This document shows positions 32,815 to 44,400 of a stretch of DNA of 64,000 nucleotides, piece by piece (within the stretch, counting starts at the first letter, position 1; every line of letters starts with the position of its first letter). The notes beneath the pieces are model-generated. The model was not told where the DNA came from. It made no database searches and saw nothing but the letters and a program-made list of their open reading frames with translations. The stretch is from the NCBI GenBank assembly GCA_039566865.1, contig CM076949.1, forward strand, positions 6,353,501 through 6,417,500, written 5' to 3'. The translations under genes and the position numbers were made by a program. This DNA is from Aurelia coerulea. Taxonomy: Eukaryota > Cnidaria > Scyphozoa > Semaeostomeae > Ulmaridae.

Positions 32815-35413
32815 GTGATTTAGCGACTTAGTGATTGCTGGTGACTTGAACTTTCATGTCAATAATGACAACAATGCTGAGGCAACTCAATTCAATGAAA
32901 TTCTGTCTACATATAATTTAACACAGCTTGTTCAAGATCCCACACATGAGAATGGCTATACATTAGATCTGGTCATTACAAGGGCTTTGTCAAACTTTGT
33001 GAGGAATGTAACAGTGGGGCAGAAAATCTCTGATCACTTTGCAATTAAATGTCAACTAGCCCTCAAGAAGCCTGGCATTGAAAAGAAGGAAGTTACTTTC
33101 AGAAAGCTGAATCAGATTGATTTTGACAAGTTTAATTCAGAGCTTTGTGAAAAGTTTAAAGGTTTTGACCAGTTATGTGATATAAATGACCTCACTGCTT
33201 CATATAACAGCACTTTGCGTGAAGTACTTGACAAACATGCCCCTGAGCAAACAAAAGTTATTACTTTGCGTAACAAGCATCAAGGTTTTTCTCTTGACAT
33301 CAGAAATGAAAAGAAAAAAAGGAGACAGCTTGAGAGACGCTGGAGAAGAAGTAAGTCTGCTATTGACAGAGAGGAGTTTGTGAAGCAAAAGGAAAAGGTG
33401 AAGCAAATGTTGGAAGATTCGGACACGGAGTTTTACTCGAATTTGGTCATGGAAAATTTAGGCAATTCAAAAAGATTATTCAATACTCTCAACAAAATGC
33501 TAAGAAAGAAAATTGAGTCCCAGTTGCCACAGCATGACTCGGCCTTGCAGCTAGCTGATGAATTTATGGAATATTTTATAGCAAAAATAGAGAAAATTCA
33601 GGACTTCATCGACCAAACTATTGCTGCTAATGATCATGATTGTAACAATGTGGAAGAACTGAAATATAAGACTCCTATGTCAGCCTTCAGTATGCTTTCT
33701 GAGGCAAATGTTAATGATCTCATAATAAAGTCACCAGCAACATTTTGTGATTTAGATCCAGTTCCAACATGGATTCTAGGTCGTTGCCAAGACATTGTTA
33801 TAAAAGTCATGACTCAGATCATTAACAAATCACTGCTATTAGCAGTTATGCCTGAAGATTTTAAATTGGCATTACTAATTCCATTATTAAAGAAGATTGG
33901 ACTTGAAATCATAAAGCCTAATTTTCGACCTGTCTCAAATTTACCTTATGCTTCTAAAATGATTGAAAGGGCAGTTGCAAATCAAATGGTTGAGCACATG
34001 AAACAGAACGACTTATTTGAACCTTTGCAATCAGCATACCAGGAAGGTCATAGTACTGAGACTGCTTTATTAAAAGTCCAAAATGATTTACTTGTGGCTA
34101 TGGACAATCAAAGGGTTTCCATTCTTGTATTACTCGACCTTTCAGCTGCTTTTGATACTGTAAATCATCGTTTGCTCCTGAAACGACTTAATGAAAGATG
34201 CGGTGTAGTGGGAGATGCGTTAAAATGGTTTGAGTCTTATCTAACAGATCGTTCTCAAACTGTTAAAGTAAAAAATGTAACATCGAAGAAAATGACTCTG
34301 TCCTGTGGTGTTCCTCAAGGTTCAGTATTGGGACCATTGTTGTTTCTGGTTTATACATTGCCATTAGGAGACATTATGCGTAAAAAAGGACTTCAGTTTC
34401 ACATTTATGCTGATGATACACAAATTTACATGTCATTCGCACCTAATATTGACTGCATAAGTTTCTCTATATCAAGAATTGAAGAGTGTATCAAAGATAT
34501 TGAAGCGTGGATGCTGATAAACAGGCTTAAGCTTAATGGTGACAAAACTGAAATGCTGATTGTTGGCACCCATAAACAATGCAAGAAACTCTCAAACATA
34601 TACATTAATGTTGGAGGTAGTGTCATTGAAGCCAGTGAAAAAGCGAGAAATCTTGGCGCTGTTTTTGATACGAATTTGACACTGAAATCACACGTGAACG
34701 CATTGTGCAAATCAGCTAGATATCATCTGCACAACATTAGCCTTGCTCGAAGATACCTTACCAAGGAGGCTGCGGAGAAAGCTATTCACGCCTTTGTCAT
34801 GTCAAGACTTGACTGTAACAATTCTTTGTTATATGGATTACCATCATGCGAATTACAAAAGCTGCAGAAGATCCAGAATGCTGCTGCAAGAATGTTAACG
34901 GGCGAACGCAAACGCTGTCACATAACACCGGTGTTGAAGCAACTTCATTGGTTGCCTGTCACAAGTAGAATACAATACAAAATACTAATGTTAACCTTTA
35001 AATGTTTAAAAGATCTAGCACCAAAATATCTTAAAGAATTATTGAAATTGCGTAAGGCTTCTCGTTGCACTAGATCTGCATGTGATGAACTATTACTAGA
35101 AGTAGGGAAGACCAGATTAGCAACGGCTGGTGATCGTGCTTTTGTAAATGTTGCCCCCTTCCTTTGGAACAGACTCCCCTATTCGGTTAGAGCTTGTAAC
35201 ACAGTTGAAACTTTTAAATCTCGTTTGAAGACCCATTTATTTGAACAGTATTTTATTGAATGAATTGTTTAACTTGGATTTTTAATGAAACTTTGTAAGC
35301 TTTTGTATTTTTAATCATATTTTAATTAGTCTTAGTGTTTTTGATTGTAATGCGCCTATGAGCCCTGCGGATATATGGCGCAATATAAGTGCTTTTATTA
35401 TTATTATTATTAT
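32815..35413 (+). mobile_element. 5'-truncated CR1/L2-type LINE
   Basis: It begins a few bases after the end of the GGTGCGCC-type foldback, runs through one long ORF and a short 3' region with TGGCGCAATATAAGTGC, and ends in (ATT)n at 35394-35413. The 3' motif with a microsatellite tail is typical of CR1/L2-group elements. It lies on the downstream side of RAD51D, opposite in strand. Confidence 0.88.
32831..35263 (+). CDS. LINE ORF2: partial endonuclease plus reverse transcriptase
   Basis: This 810-codon frame has no interruption. Residues 4-9 GDLNFH and 67-69 SDH are the C-terminal part of an APE-type endonuclease, so its N-terminal half is lost by truncation. The reverse transcriptase follows: FRPVSNLPYASKMIER (about 360), DLSAAFDTVNH (about 436), VPQGSVLGPLLF (about 494) and the catalytic YADDTQ (about 525). 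The C-terminal region has LTLKSHVNALCKSARYHL, SRLDCNNSLLYG, LHWLPVTSRIQYKIL and FLWNRLPYSVR. Known role: copies its own RNA at a nicked target site. The first codon here is GTG, not a genuine start; a stop lies 15 nt upstream. With the endonuclease half missing it is probably not autonomous, but the clean frame suggests recent insertion. Confidence 0.93.
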   Translation: MIAGDLNFHVNNDNNAEATQFNEILSTYNLTQLVQDPTHENGYTLDLVITRALSNFVRNVTVGQKISDHFAIKCQLALKKPGIEKKEVTFRKLNQIDFDKFNSELCEKFKGFDQLCDINDLTASYNSTLREVLDKHAPEQTKVITLRNKHQGFSLDIRNEKKKRRQLERRWRRSKSAIDREEFVKQKEKVKQMLEDSDTEFYSNLVMENLGNSKRLFNTLNKMLRKKIESQLPQHDSALQLADEFMEYFIAKIEKIQDFIDQTIAANDHDCNNVEELKYKTPMSAFSMLSEANVNDLIIKSPATFCDLDPVPTWILGRCQDIVIKVMTQIINKSLLLAVMPEDFKLALLIPLLKKIGLEIIKPNFRPVSNLPYASKMIERAVANQMVEHMKQNDLFEPLQSAYQEGHSTETALLKVQNDLLVAMDNQRVSILVLLDLSAAFDTVNHRLLLKRLNERCGVVGDALKWFESYLTDRSQTVKVKNVTSKKMTLSCGVPQGSVLGPLLFLVYTLPLGDIMRKKGLQFHIYADDTQIYMSFAPNIDCISFSISRIEECIKDIEAWMLINRLKLNGDKTEMLIVGTHKQCKKLSNIYINVGGSVIEASEKARNLGAVFDTNLTLKSHVNALCKSARYHLHNISLARRYLTKEAAEKAIHAFVMSRLDCNNSLLYGLPSCELQKLQKIQNAAARMLTGERKRCHITPVLKQLHWLPVTSRIQYKILMLTFKCLKDLAPKYLKELLKLRKASRCTRSACDELLLEVGKTRLATAGDRAFVNVAPFLWNRLPYSVRACNTVETFKSRLKTHLFEQYFIE

Positions 35414-35481
35414 GCTGAATTTCCTTGATTTGCGTCCAAGTGTGTTTCAACTCTTCAAGGCAGTCAAAGAAATTTTCATAC

Positions 35482-38400
35482 CTGTCTATTTGATTTTGTA
35501 AGAACTGCACGACAAAGTTTCGAACCAGAACCTTGGTTTTCAATTGGTTCGAAGTATAATCTTTTGTGCGGCACCATTTTCCACGATTTTCCCAAAGCTG
35601 GTTTGTAATCTAGTCTTGACTCCGGTTCTCGGTCCATTACTACGCCGTTTACTACCTGTAAAATGAAAGAAAGAAATAAAACCTCAATGAAAGCAAACAT
35701 GTACGGCGTCTTTTTAACGTCGAATTTACCTGCAAACAACTAACAGTATAAATAATCGAACTTTGAACAGATTTCTATTTTGTACGACGTTTCGGGCTTA
35801 AACCCATTATCAAGACAAGTCAAAGTTGCCTTGATAATGGGTTTAAGCCCGAAACGTCGTACAAAATAAAACTCTGTTCAAAGCTCGATTATTTATACTG
35901 TTATTTGTTTGTATTTAATGAAGCATCGTGCAACACGCGTACAAGAAGTTTGTTTTTGTCGAATTTACCTCATAGCTAAATTGAAATGACAATACATTGC
36001 TTCAAAGGAGAATACAACTGGATCTGTCATAAAATTTGGTACGACTTGTATGTATGTCCCATCAATTGGACCAACTCATCAACATTAAACGTACGCTGAT
36101 ATTCTCGGAATTTTTCAATTGTCCGCAAGATTTAGAGTCCGAAATTTCTTGTGGTCTGAACTATTTCGTCTCCGAAAAGTCTGCAGTAATGAAAATTAAA
36201 AGAAAACATTCTTACTATTTTCCATTATGTCTTGCTTATAGAAAAGGATCGTTGTTGAGAAAGCTATTGTGTCAAAACATTCTCTTGGAAATTGTTCTTA
36301 TTATCCTCAACAATAATTATTGAATCAAAATTTCTGACAAGGAACTCTTTGAAAATTCTTAAGAGGTAAATTTTAGCATTTCTATCATAAGAGAAAATAT
36401 CTATAGAAATCGCTACAAATGAGATATACAGATAAGAATTTCAGCAATTATGCATACTGACCTCAGCAATAACCCAAACTCCTTTACTGCTATCATATCT
36501 CAAAAGTGCAGGCAATTTCTAATGATTTCTGGTAGAGATATCATTTGGGCCTAAGCTTTTCCTCGCTTAAAACTCATTCCATTGCACTTAAAAAGTAATG
36601 GTAAAATTCTAGAGCTGAATAATGCACTTACCCATGACTCAGGCACCAGTTTTACTTCGTTTGCCTTTTTTACATTAGCAAATTTTTATAAGAAACGACC
36701 AGTTGTGGGTGAACTGCAAAAACTTTCCTCAGTCCATATTTTTCTCTACACAGATTCTCCGCTTCAAACAACAAACAGTGAACTTTGACATTGTATCATA
36801 AAAGTCTTGCATCACAGAACATTCCTTTTGAAGGATTCCATGCGCTTTAGCGAGGCACTCGTGAATTGTATTCACGCATTTGTTCTTGTCGTTCTTATTT
36901 CAATCAATACAAAACATAAAAAGAACAAAACATTGTTTTGGGTTCGCAAAAAAAGATACCTGGTTTTGCACTTTTGTTTGTTTGCATTGACTGATTGAAC
37001 CAAATGCGTGAAAACAATTCACGAGTGCCTCGCTAAGGCGCATGGAATCGTTCTATAGGAATGTTTTGTGATGCAAGACTTTTATGATACAAAGTTCATT
37101 GTTTGTTGTTTGAAGCGGATAGACTGTGCAGATAAAAATATGGACCGAGGAAAGTTTTTGCAGTTCTCCCACAACTGGTCATTTCTTATAAAAATTTGCT
37201 AATGTAAAAAAGGCAAACGAAGTAAAACTGGTGCCTGAGTCATGGGTAAGTGCATTATTCAGCTCTAGAATTTTACCATTACTTTTTAAGTGCAATGGAA
37301 TGAGTTTTAAGCGAGGACAAGCTTAGGCCCAAATGATATCTCTACCAGAAATCATTAGAAATTGCCTGCAATTTTGATATATGATAGCAGTAAAGGAGTT
37401 TGGGTTATTGCTGAGGTCAGTATGCATAATTGCTGAAATTCTTATCTGTATATCTCATTTGTAGCGATTTCTATAGATATTTCAACGAAGGTCAATATTC
37501 TTCGACCGGAAAATGAACGCAGCTCCGGCCCCAAACAAGCTATGTGCCTAAACATGTAAACAACTCTGGACGGACATCCCCACAACTGATTTATCAAAAA
37601 AAAATTGCGAATAACTGAAGTATTCTAGCATCCATTTCAGTTTTAGTGAGGGTACTAGAAAATTTACCTCAAACTACCGATTTTGTCTCCAGGGGCTAGA
37701 AAGCGGTGATCCCATTGGCTGACAAGCATGAAATTGGATGATTTCCGCATGCTCTGACAACCAGTAAGGATTTGAGCCTCATCTTCGAGTGGCCTATGTG
37801 GGCCAAGATTTTGGTCAATAAGTCATGAGTCCAGTGAGAGCAATTGATGTTCAGTTCAATATGTTGTTGTTGTTGTTGTAACAATTCAGTTCAATATGTT
37901 GCTGTTTTTGTGATGACTGGGAGCATAGGTTCCAAATCTTTAAAAAGGCTGGTGTAAAATTGAGTGACCTATTTCTTTTAACTGAATGACTTCAAAGAAA
38001 CTTTAGCCAATTCATTAAAATTCTACCGTTGGAATTTTCTGAAATCTTCGATATTTTCAGGATTAGGGTGTTTTTCTTCTTTTTCAAGAATTCACAAAAA
38101 AACTTAAAACTATCGTAATTTCTAAACTGTTTGACGTAACATGAAGTAATTTCGAAGAAAGCCATGGTTTATGGATGTGTCTACAATATGGTATCAAGCA
38201 AAAGTCTGTCACTCATCTGGTTTATGATTTAGAAATTTGATGACGTCACATCCCCAAATGAGTTGAAATGTAAGATACACCATAATTTCCAAAAATATTC
38301 AAAATTTCTGAAAAGTCCAACGGTAGAATTATAGATAAGTATGTAAAGTTTCTTTCAAGCCATTCAATCAGAAGAAATAGGTCATTTAATTTTACACTTT

Positions 38401-41400
38401 GCTTGGATTTTCATTCATTCAAAATTCTAAAAACTCTAAATTACACCTTGCCTAAAGAAATTAAATCAAATCAAATCAAATCGCATGATCGTTCTTTCAC
38501 TTACCACTGTGACAATATTATGTTCAAGGGCTAATCGCTTGAGAATTCTTCCAATTTCCATCATCAACATATGTCCCTGTGTTTGCCCTCCTCCCAGTAT
38601 AGGTGATATCAACGGTGTTATTGAATCTAGTATCAGCAGTTTCATTTGGCAGTAGAAATACTCCATCTAAACAGAAAGGAAAATTCAGAAAATGTGCGGC
38701 AAACTACTGTTCACCAGTTTGAAAATTTGTTCTTCTGATTTGGCTAAATTTTCTCTGCCAAGTCTATTGGGTGAGTAAAAACTACGTTAAAACGTTTACA
38801 AATGATTCGTGGTACAAAATTTAAAAATAGCCTTAAATAACGGACTCATCATATTAAACCCATAAACGCAACAAAAACACCGAAATCAGTAGAAAGAAGA
38901 CTATTAACTCCTGTAAAAGAAACAATAACCAAAATAAGCCCGTGACAAGAGAAAAACTGTTAAATCCTGTAAGACAAAACCGAATTAACCTTAAAACCTG
39001 AAAGGAAAGAAATAAGTTAAATAAGAAATAAGTAAATAAGTATTTGGTGATTTCACGTTTATCTTTTCAGCAGTTACTGGTGAGTTATTAACTTATTTCT
39101 TTCCTTTCAGGTTTTAAGGTTAATTCGGTTTTGTCTTACAGGATTTAACAGTTTTTCTCTTGTTACAGGCTTATTTTGGTTATTGTTTCTTTTACAGGAG
39201 TTAATAGTCTTCTTTCTACTGATTTCGGTGTTTTTGTTGCGTTTATGGGTTTAATATGATGAGTCCGTTATTTAAGGCTATTGTTAAAACGTTTGCAAGC
39301 CTGTAGTTGTTGTAGTTGTAGTTGTAGTTGTAGTTGTAGTTGTAGTTGTAGTTGTTGCCTATTCATCAGATTCCTTATAATTAAGTAGGTAAAATGTCCA
39401 CTTAGATAGGAACATTTAGCTGATTTAAATCAGATATATTGCTCTGAAGTTACAAGTTATTTTTGTACGGCCACAAAAAAGTTGCCATTTGAAGTAAATC
39501 ACTTTATCCTAAAATCGACTATCTTATATATTTCAAGAACGGAACGCTTCGTATGGTAACTTGGTCCTTTTCATTGAATATCCCTAAATCTTGTGCCAGA
39601 CCTACTTATTTGTAATTTTCCTATTTAAAGTATCTGTATTCATTGACATATTAATTATATGTATGTGTAGCAGTTTGTAGTTGTAAGCTTAGTTGCATGT
39701 CTTTATTTAATGGCCATGGGGCTGCCATTGTATTTTGCTCCTCATGGTATCATCCAAGTATGTTGCATAGTAATTAGAAAGTATGGTAGAATGTAAATTG
39801 TATTGTGATATTCTATACGGATATAAAACAAATGATTTTATAAAAATTTTCAAATTCAGAAATCAAAACAGGCCTAGAGTTCTTGATCAAATTAGCAAAT
39901 AATTCGGCATGACGATACTGAAAACTATCTGAAAACGGCAATTAGACATTCACTCATTACTAAAAAGAACTTATGCGCGCGATGACGTCATAATGCACAA
40001 ATCGCTTATTTGAATAGGTAATTTCGGGAGGAAAATACGAAAAAAGGTGGAATAGAGTAAGATACAGCATTTTTAGCAGTGTAATCTTGTATCCTTCCGT
40101 CAATCATACCAACCCTGGACTTGTCTTTTAAATGGTGAAAAATTTGATCCAGAAGTTTAAGCCCTTTTTGGAGGATTTTGAGAAAACGCGCTTTCATAAA
40201 ATCCCTTGCAAATAGAACAAATATGGCCGACTTTAACCAAAGAAATTTATCATGAGCTAAGCTGACATTTTACCCGAAAAATGACAATAAGTTGTAAGGA
40301 ATCTGATGAGTAGCTAGGTAACTACAGGCTTGCAAACTTTTCAGCTTTTTTTACTCATACGGTACAGCCCAACCTCGATTTTCAATTTCAATCTAAATCT
40401 CAAATAGCCTGCCATAACACTACGGTTATACAGTTCAACAGCTAGACGAGATACTAACTAAACATAACAGATCAAAACAATTACAATAAACATAGTTATA
40501 AACAAAAGTAGTTAAAAGCTGCATCGGTATGTATGTGTCTCATTTATATGATCATAGCTGGTGAGCAAGCTCAATTCTATAAACTTACATATTTGAGGAC
40601 TTGATTCTGATCTGTTTTGAATCAAATATACAAACTTGTCTTTAGAATGCATAAATATGAAGCTGTGTTTTGATTTATGATCTCGTCAAAAAGGACATCG
40701 CGGCTTGTCGCATTGATCTGACAAGATACAAGACAATGAATTTCATCTTGGGTTACTTTGCACACAGGGCAAATACGGTCTTTTGGATCAACTATAGGTC
40801 TTATGTATCTTCTAGTTTCTATTGCTAGTCGATGATCAGAGAGTCAACCTCGTCCCCAGGGCCTGTTTGATATGACAAAAGGTCCTGGGGACGAGGCTGG
40901 GTGCAGCCCAAGCAAAACAAGCTATTTCTGCCTATTTTTAAAACGTTATAATCGTCGTCAACTTAAACATTGCAACCGTCAATTAAAGGGGCAACTGTCG
41001 AAGGCAGTCTGTCACGCATTTGATTGGGTGATAAGGGCAATACAAAGAATAGGAGAATGGAATGGCGACTGATCCTTTTACAACTGCAGAAAGTGATAAC
41101 GATCAGCCTTCCTTTATTCCAAATACACAGATTCACAGCGACATCCGTTTTGTGTTAAGCTCTAACTTTGTTGTGGCCAATAAGACACGTGACAGACTGC
41201 CTTAAATTAGCTACGGGTATATAGGTTCCTATGAAAGTGGACAATGCTTGGGGGGAATCATCGGAGGGCTGTATCACTCTTCCGAAACGCCTGTCCTGGA
41301 GACGGTTCTTTTGTACTGGATATTAAAAGGAGAATAAGAGAACGTTAGTGTCCTCAGAGGAGATGCTATTTTTACCAGCTACCTGATGGGGATGTGGCAG

Positions 41401-44400
41401 TTTGGCCAAAAAATTAGTATCCATAATTCTGTACATTTTTTGACAACTTTAGGGTCATGATTCCACAAATTTAATGAAAGTCTTAATTGGCCATAATTCT
41501 GCAAAATATAAACAAGTTCCTGTAATTTCTATGTTTCTGCAACTTTCCTCCACAACAGGACCCGTAATTCCATGACATTGCTGAAGATGATGGCCATAAC
41601 TCCGCAAATGTCTCAAAATGATACTCATAATTCCGGGACTCAGAGACTCGTAACTCCGGGCCCGAAAATGGCAGATTCTCGTACCACCAACATATCAAAA
41701 TACCTCTCCCCAAGTTGATTAGACTGAATACATGTTCGTAGTTCTTGCTATTGATAGGCTGATGGGCGCAAACAATATGTTGTTGTTGTTGTCATTGCTG
41801 TTGTTGCGATGACTGGTACTGTTTCGTGAGTCTACAAGTTGATGACAAAATTAAAGCTTACCTGACAAACCAGCTTTTGTTCCACTCTCTTCAATTCCGC
41901 CAACAGACTCATTGCATCAAAGAGTCGTAGATGTTGTATTCTTGATAAGGCAGTCTGCAAAAACTAATGGAAATGCAGCAGATAAGGTAGTGCGCATTTG
42001 TTTGTACAAATTTGTTTTCTAACCGAGTAAGTATGAAAATTCGTTGAGCTATGAAATTTTATTAACTACCAGGTGAGTCAGAAAAATATATCCACAGTTT
42101 GAAAAATCATACAGGAAAAGCTATGCAACTAATCTAAAAAAAGTTCTCATTCCAATAAAAATTTACAATACATATTACGAGCTACACTACACTACTTACA
42201 TAATTACTCTACAATGCTACTACCGCGTGTCCCAAAAAAAGGTAACAGATTTAGTCGGAGCTAGTCAGAGCAAATAAGATACAAAAAACATTATTGACAG
42301 GAAAAGTAGAAGGCAAAAGGGGAAGAGGTCGTCCAAGGAGAACATGGGTCAATGACATCACACAGTGGACACAGAGAAGCATGACGCAATGCGTGCGAGA
42401 AGCTAACAACAGAGAACAGTGGAGATATCTATCCGTAAATCTACCACAGGTAGTCGCAACCAACAGGTGACAGGTAACAGGGATAAGAATCTAAGTCCAA
42501 TCGATCCTAATAAGTTTTGAAGTACTCTTCGATAGTTAACTTGATGCCATCTTTAGCACATTCGTCTGTTGTGGTAGCCAACTCATTCGTTAATTTCACG
42601 GAGATATGGCCAGATTCAAATGCCGCCGTGGGTTGAGTAAAAAAAGTTAAAACCTTCGGCCATATGGTGAATTAAGAGGAAAAAGCTGACAATTAAAAAC
42701 TGAATGTTAAGCCTATCGGTCAAAGATCGTCTTAGATTTGAAGATTTTTGGGTAAAATCGGTCAACTTAAAGGAACTCTGTAACCTTGATGAATGAAAAA
42801 ATCGATAAAGATCTCTGTTGAATATTCCACAAATTTACGCTAATTTCCTATATTCAACAAGGGCGAGGTCATTCATGAAATTTCGCATGAATAAATTTGT
42901 TTTCTTTGGAAGAGCTAAATTATCGAGGGGACAGACTGCCTTTATACCTAAAGTCTGTCTCAAATTGGATGTCACGTGAGATTTGCGTTAACGCAAAATC
43001 GTTGACCCAGAGCACTTCAATAGTTATAATTCGCGGTCACTTGCACGCGACATCTAAAGACAGACTGTAGAAATAAGTAAAGGTTAGAAGCTCATTTGTA
43101 CGGGAAGGAGAAGGGCCTCAGAATTTTTTCAGATCTTTCAGCTATTCTCCAAAAGAGCCTGGAACGAACGATATTTTTATATATTTTTATACGTGAAGTT
43201 CGATTGAGTGGCGTTAGAGCTTCTATCACTTTTGTGCACATTCGAAAATTCTACAAAAAGTATCCAAATATCGTTTGATTCGGATGCCATTTTAGAATAC
43301 AGTATTACCCCGCCACTAAGAAACTGACTTGCAAGAAACTGCAGCCTGCAAGATGGCACCATAGACATTGTCCAATATTTGGTTTAATATAACATTTATA
43401 TGATATTTTTAAGAAACCAAGCAGCCTGGTTGTACAAAATGAGTTTCTTAGTGGCGGGGTAATACTGTAGCTAAAAGGTCTATTCAATTTGTCTCTCATT
43501 GATCATTCCAAGTTGCAAATTTGATTAACGAATAGCTTCTTAATTAGTTGAACTTAACATCTTTTGGAAAATCACAAAACTTTGATGATGTCTCCAATCG
43601 ACAGAGCAGAAATTGCGCACGCATGCGCGAAGATTCGTTAGTTATAGTCCCCCTAGCTCTCTGCAACAGATCCCAAAATTAGGCAACACTTGATACTTTC
43701 TTCCTTGGGCCTTAAACTCTTGATTTATCATTTCAAAAAGCTTATATATCTTCACACTTCCCTAAATCACATTGCTTGATGACGTCATTTTACGCAGTTT
43801 CTGCTATATCTCTCCAATCTCAAAAATTTCATTTGGTTCATTTGCGTCCAGTTTTAAATCAATGTACCAGATATTGCAAATTCTCTTTTCAATTCAGCGC
43901 TTGTTGGAAGTCGTGCTTTTGAGAGCTACAAGGTTTTGATGCATACTCTAAAACTCAAAAAGTTGTTAATAAAATTGTATTTTTGTTCCAGCCTACCATT
44001 GAGTTCATTCACCTATGTTTGTAATTAAGCTCTTTTATGATTTAGGACTCATAAATATTAATGAAATCTACGCTACATATGAAATCTACACATCTATGCA
44101 ACACAGTAAAACGACACAGCCTACACGACACAGCAAAATCAAGGACATATGAAATAAATACACATGGTAATGCAGCAACAAGGACAGATTTCGTAGCACA
44201 ATAGCATCAGTTACATTTGTTGACACCTGAATTCAAAGCGATTCGCGATTGCAGAAAATGGAAATTCTCTCAACTAGTTATTCAAAACAAGCAAAGCCGC
44301 AAAAGTTTCTCTGAAACCCAGGTAGCTAGCTTGCTCGTTGTGTATTCCAGAAATGGTTTTTAAGAGTAAACATGAGCATATATCGAAAGAAGAAGGATAT

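Noticed and set aside
32106..32831. Repeated 57-92 codon frames (MHKARV... / ...FELRCQS...) in foldback arms across the window
   Set aside because: They occur in both mirror arms of a non-coding foldback, with variable stops; they follow the repeat sequence, not a gene.
35322..35543. Read-through of the last visible RAD51D exon into a 73-codon frame
   Set aside because: The frame differs from that of the exon and ends in LINE tail sequence.
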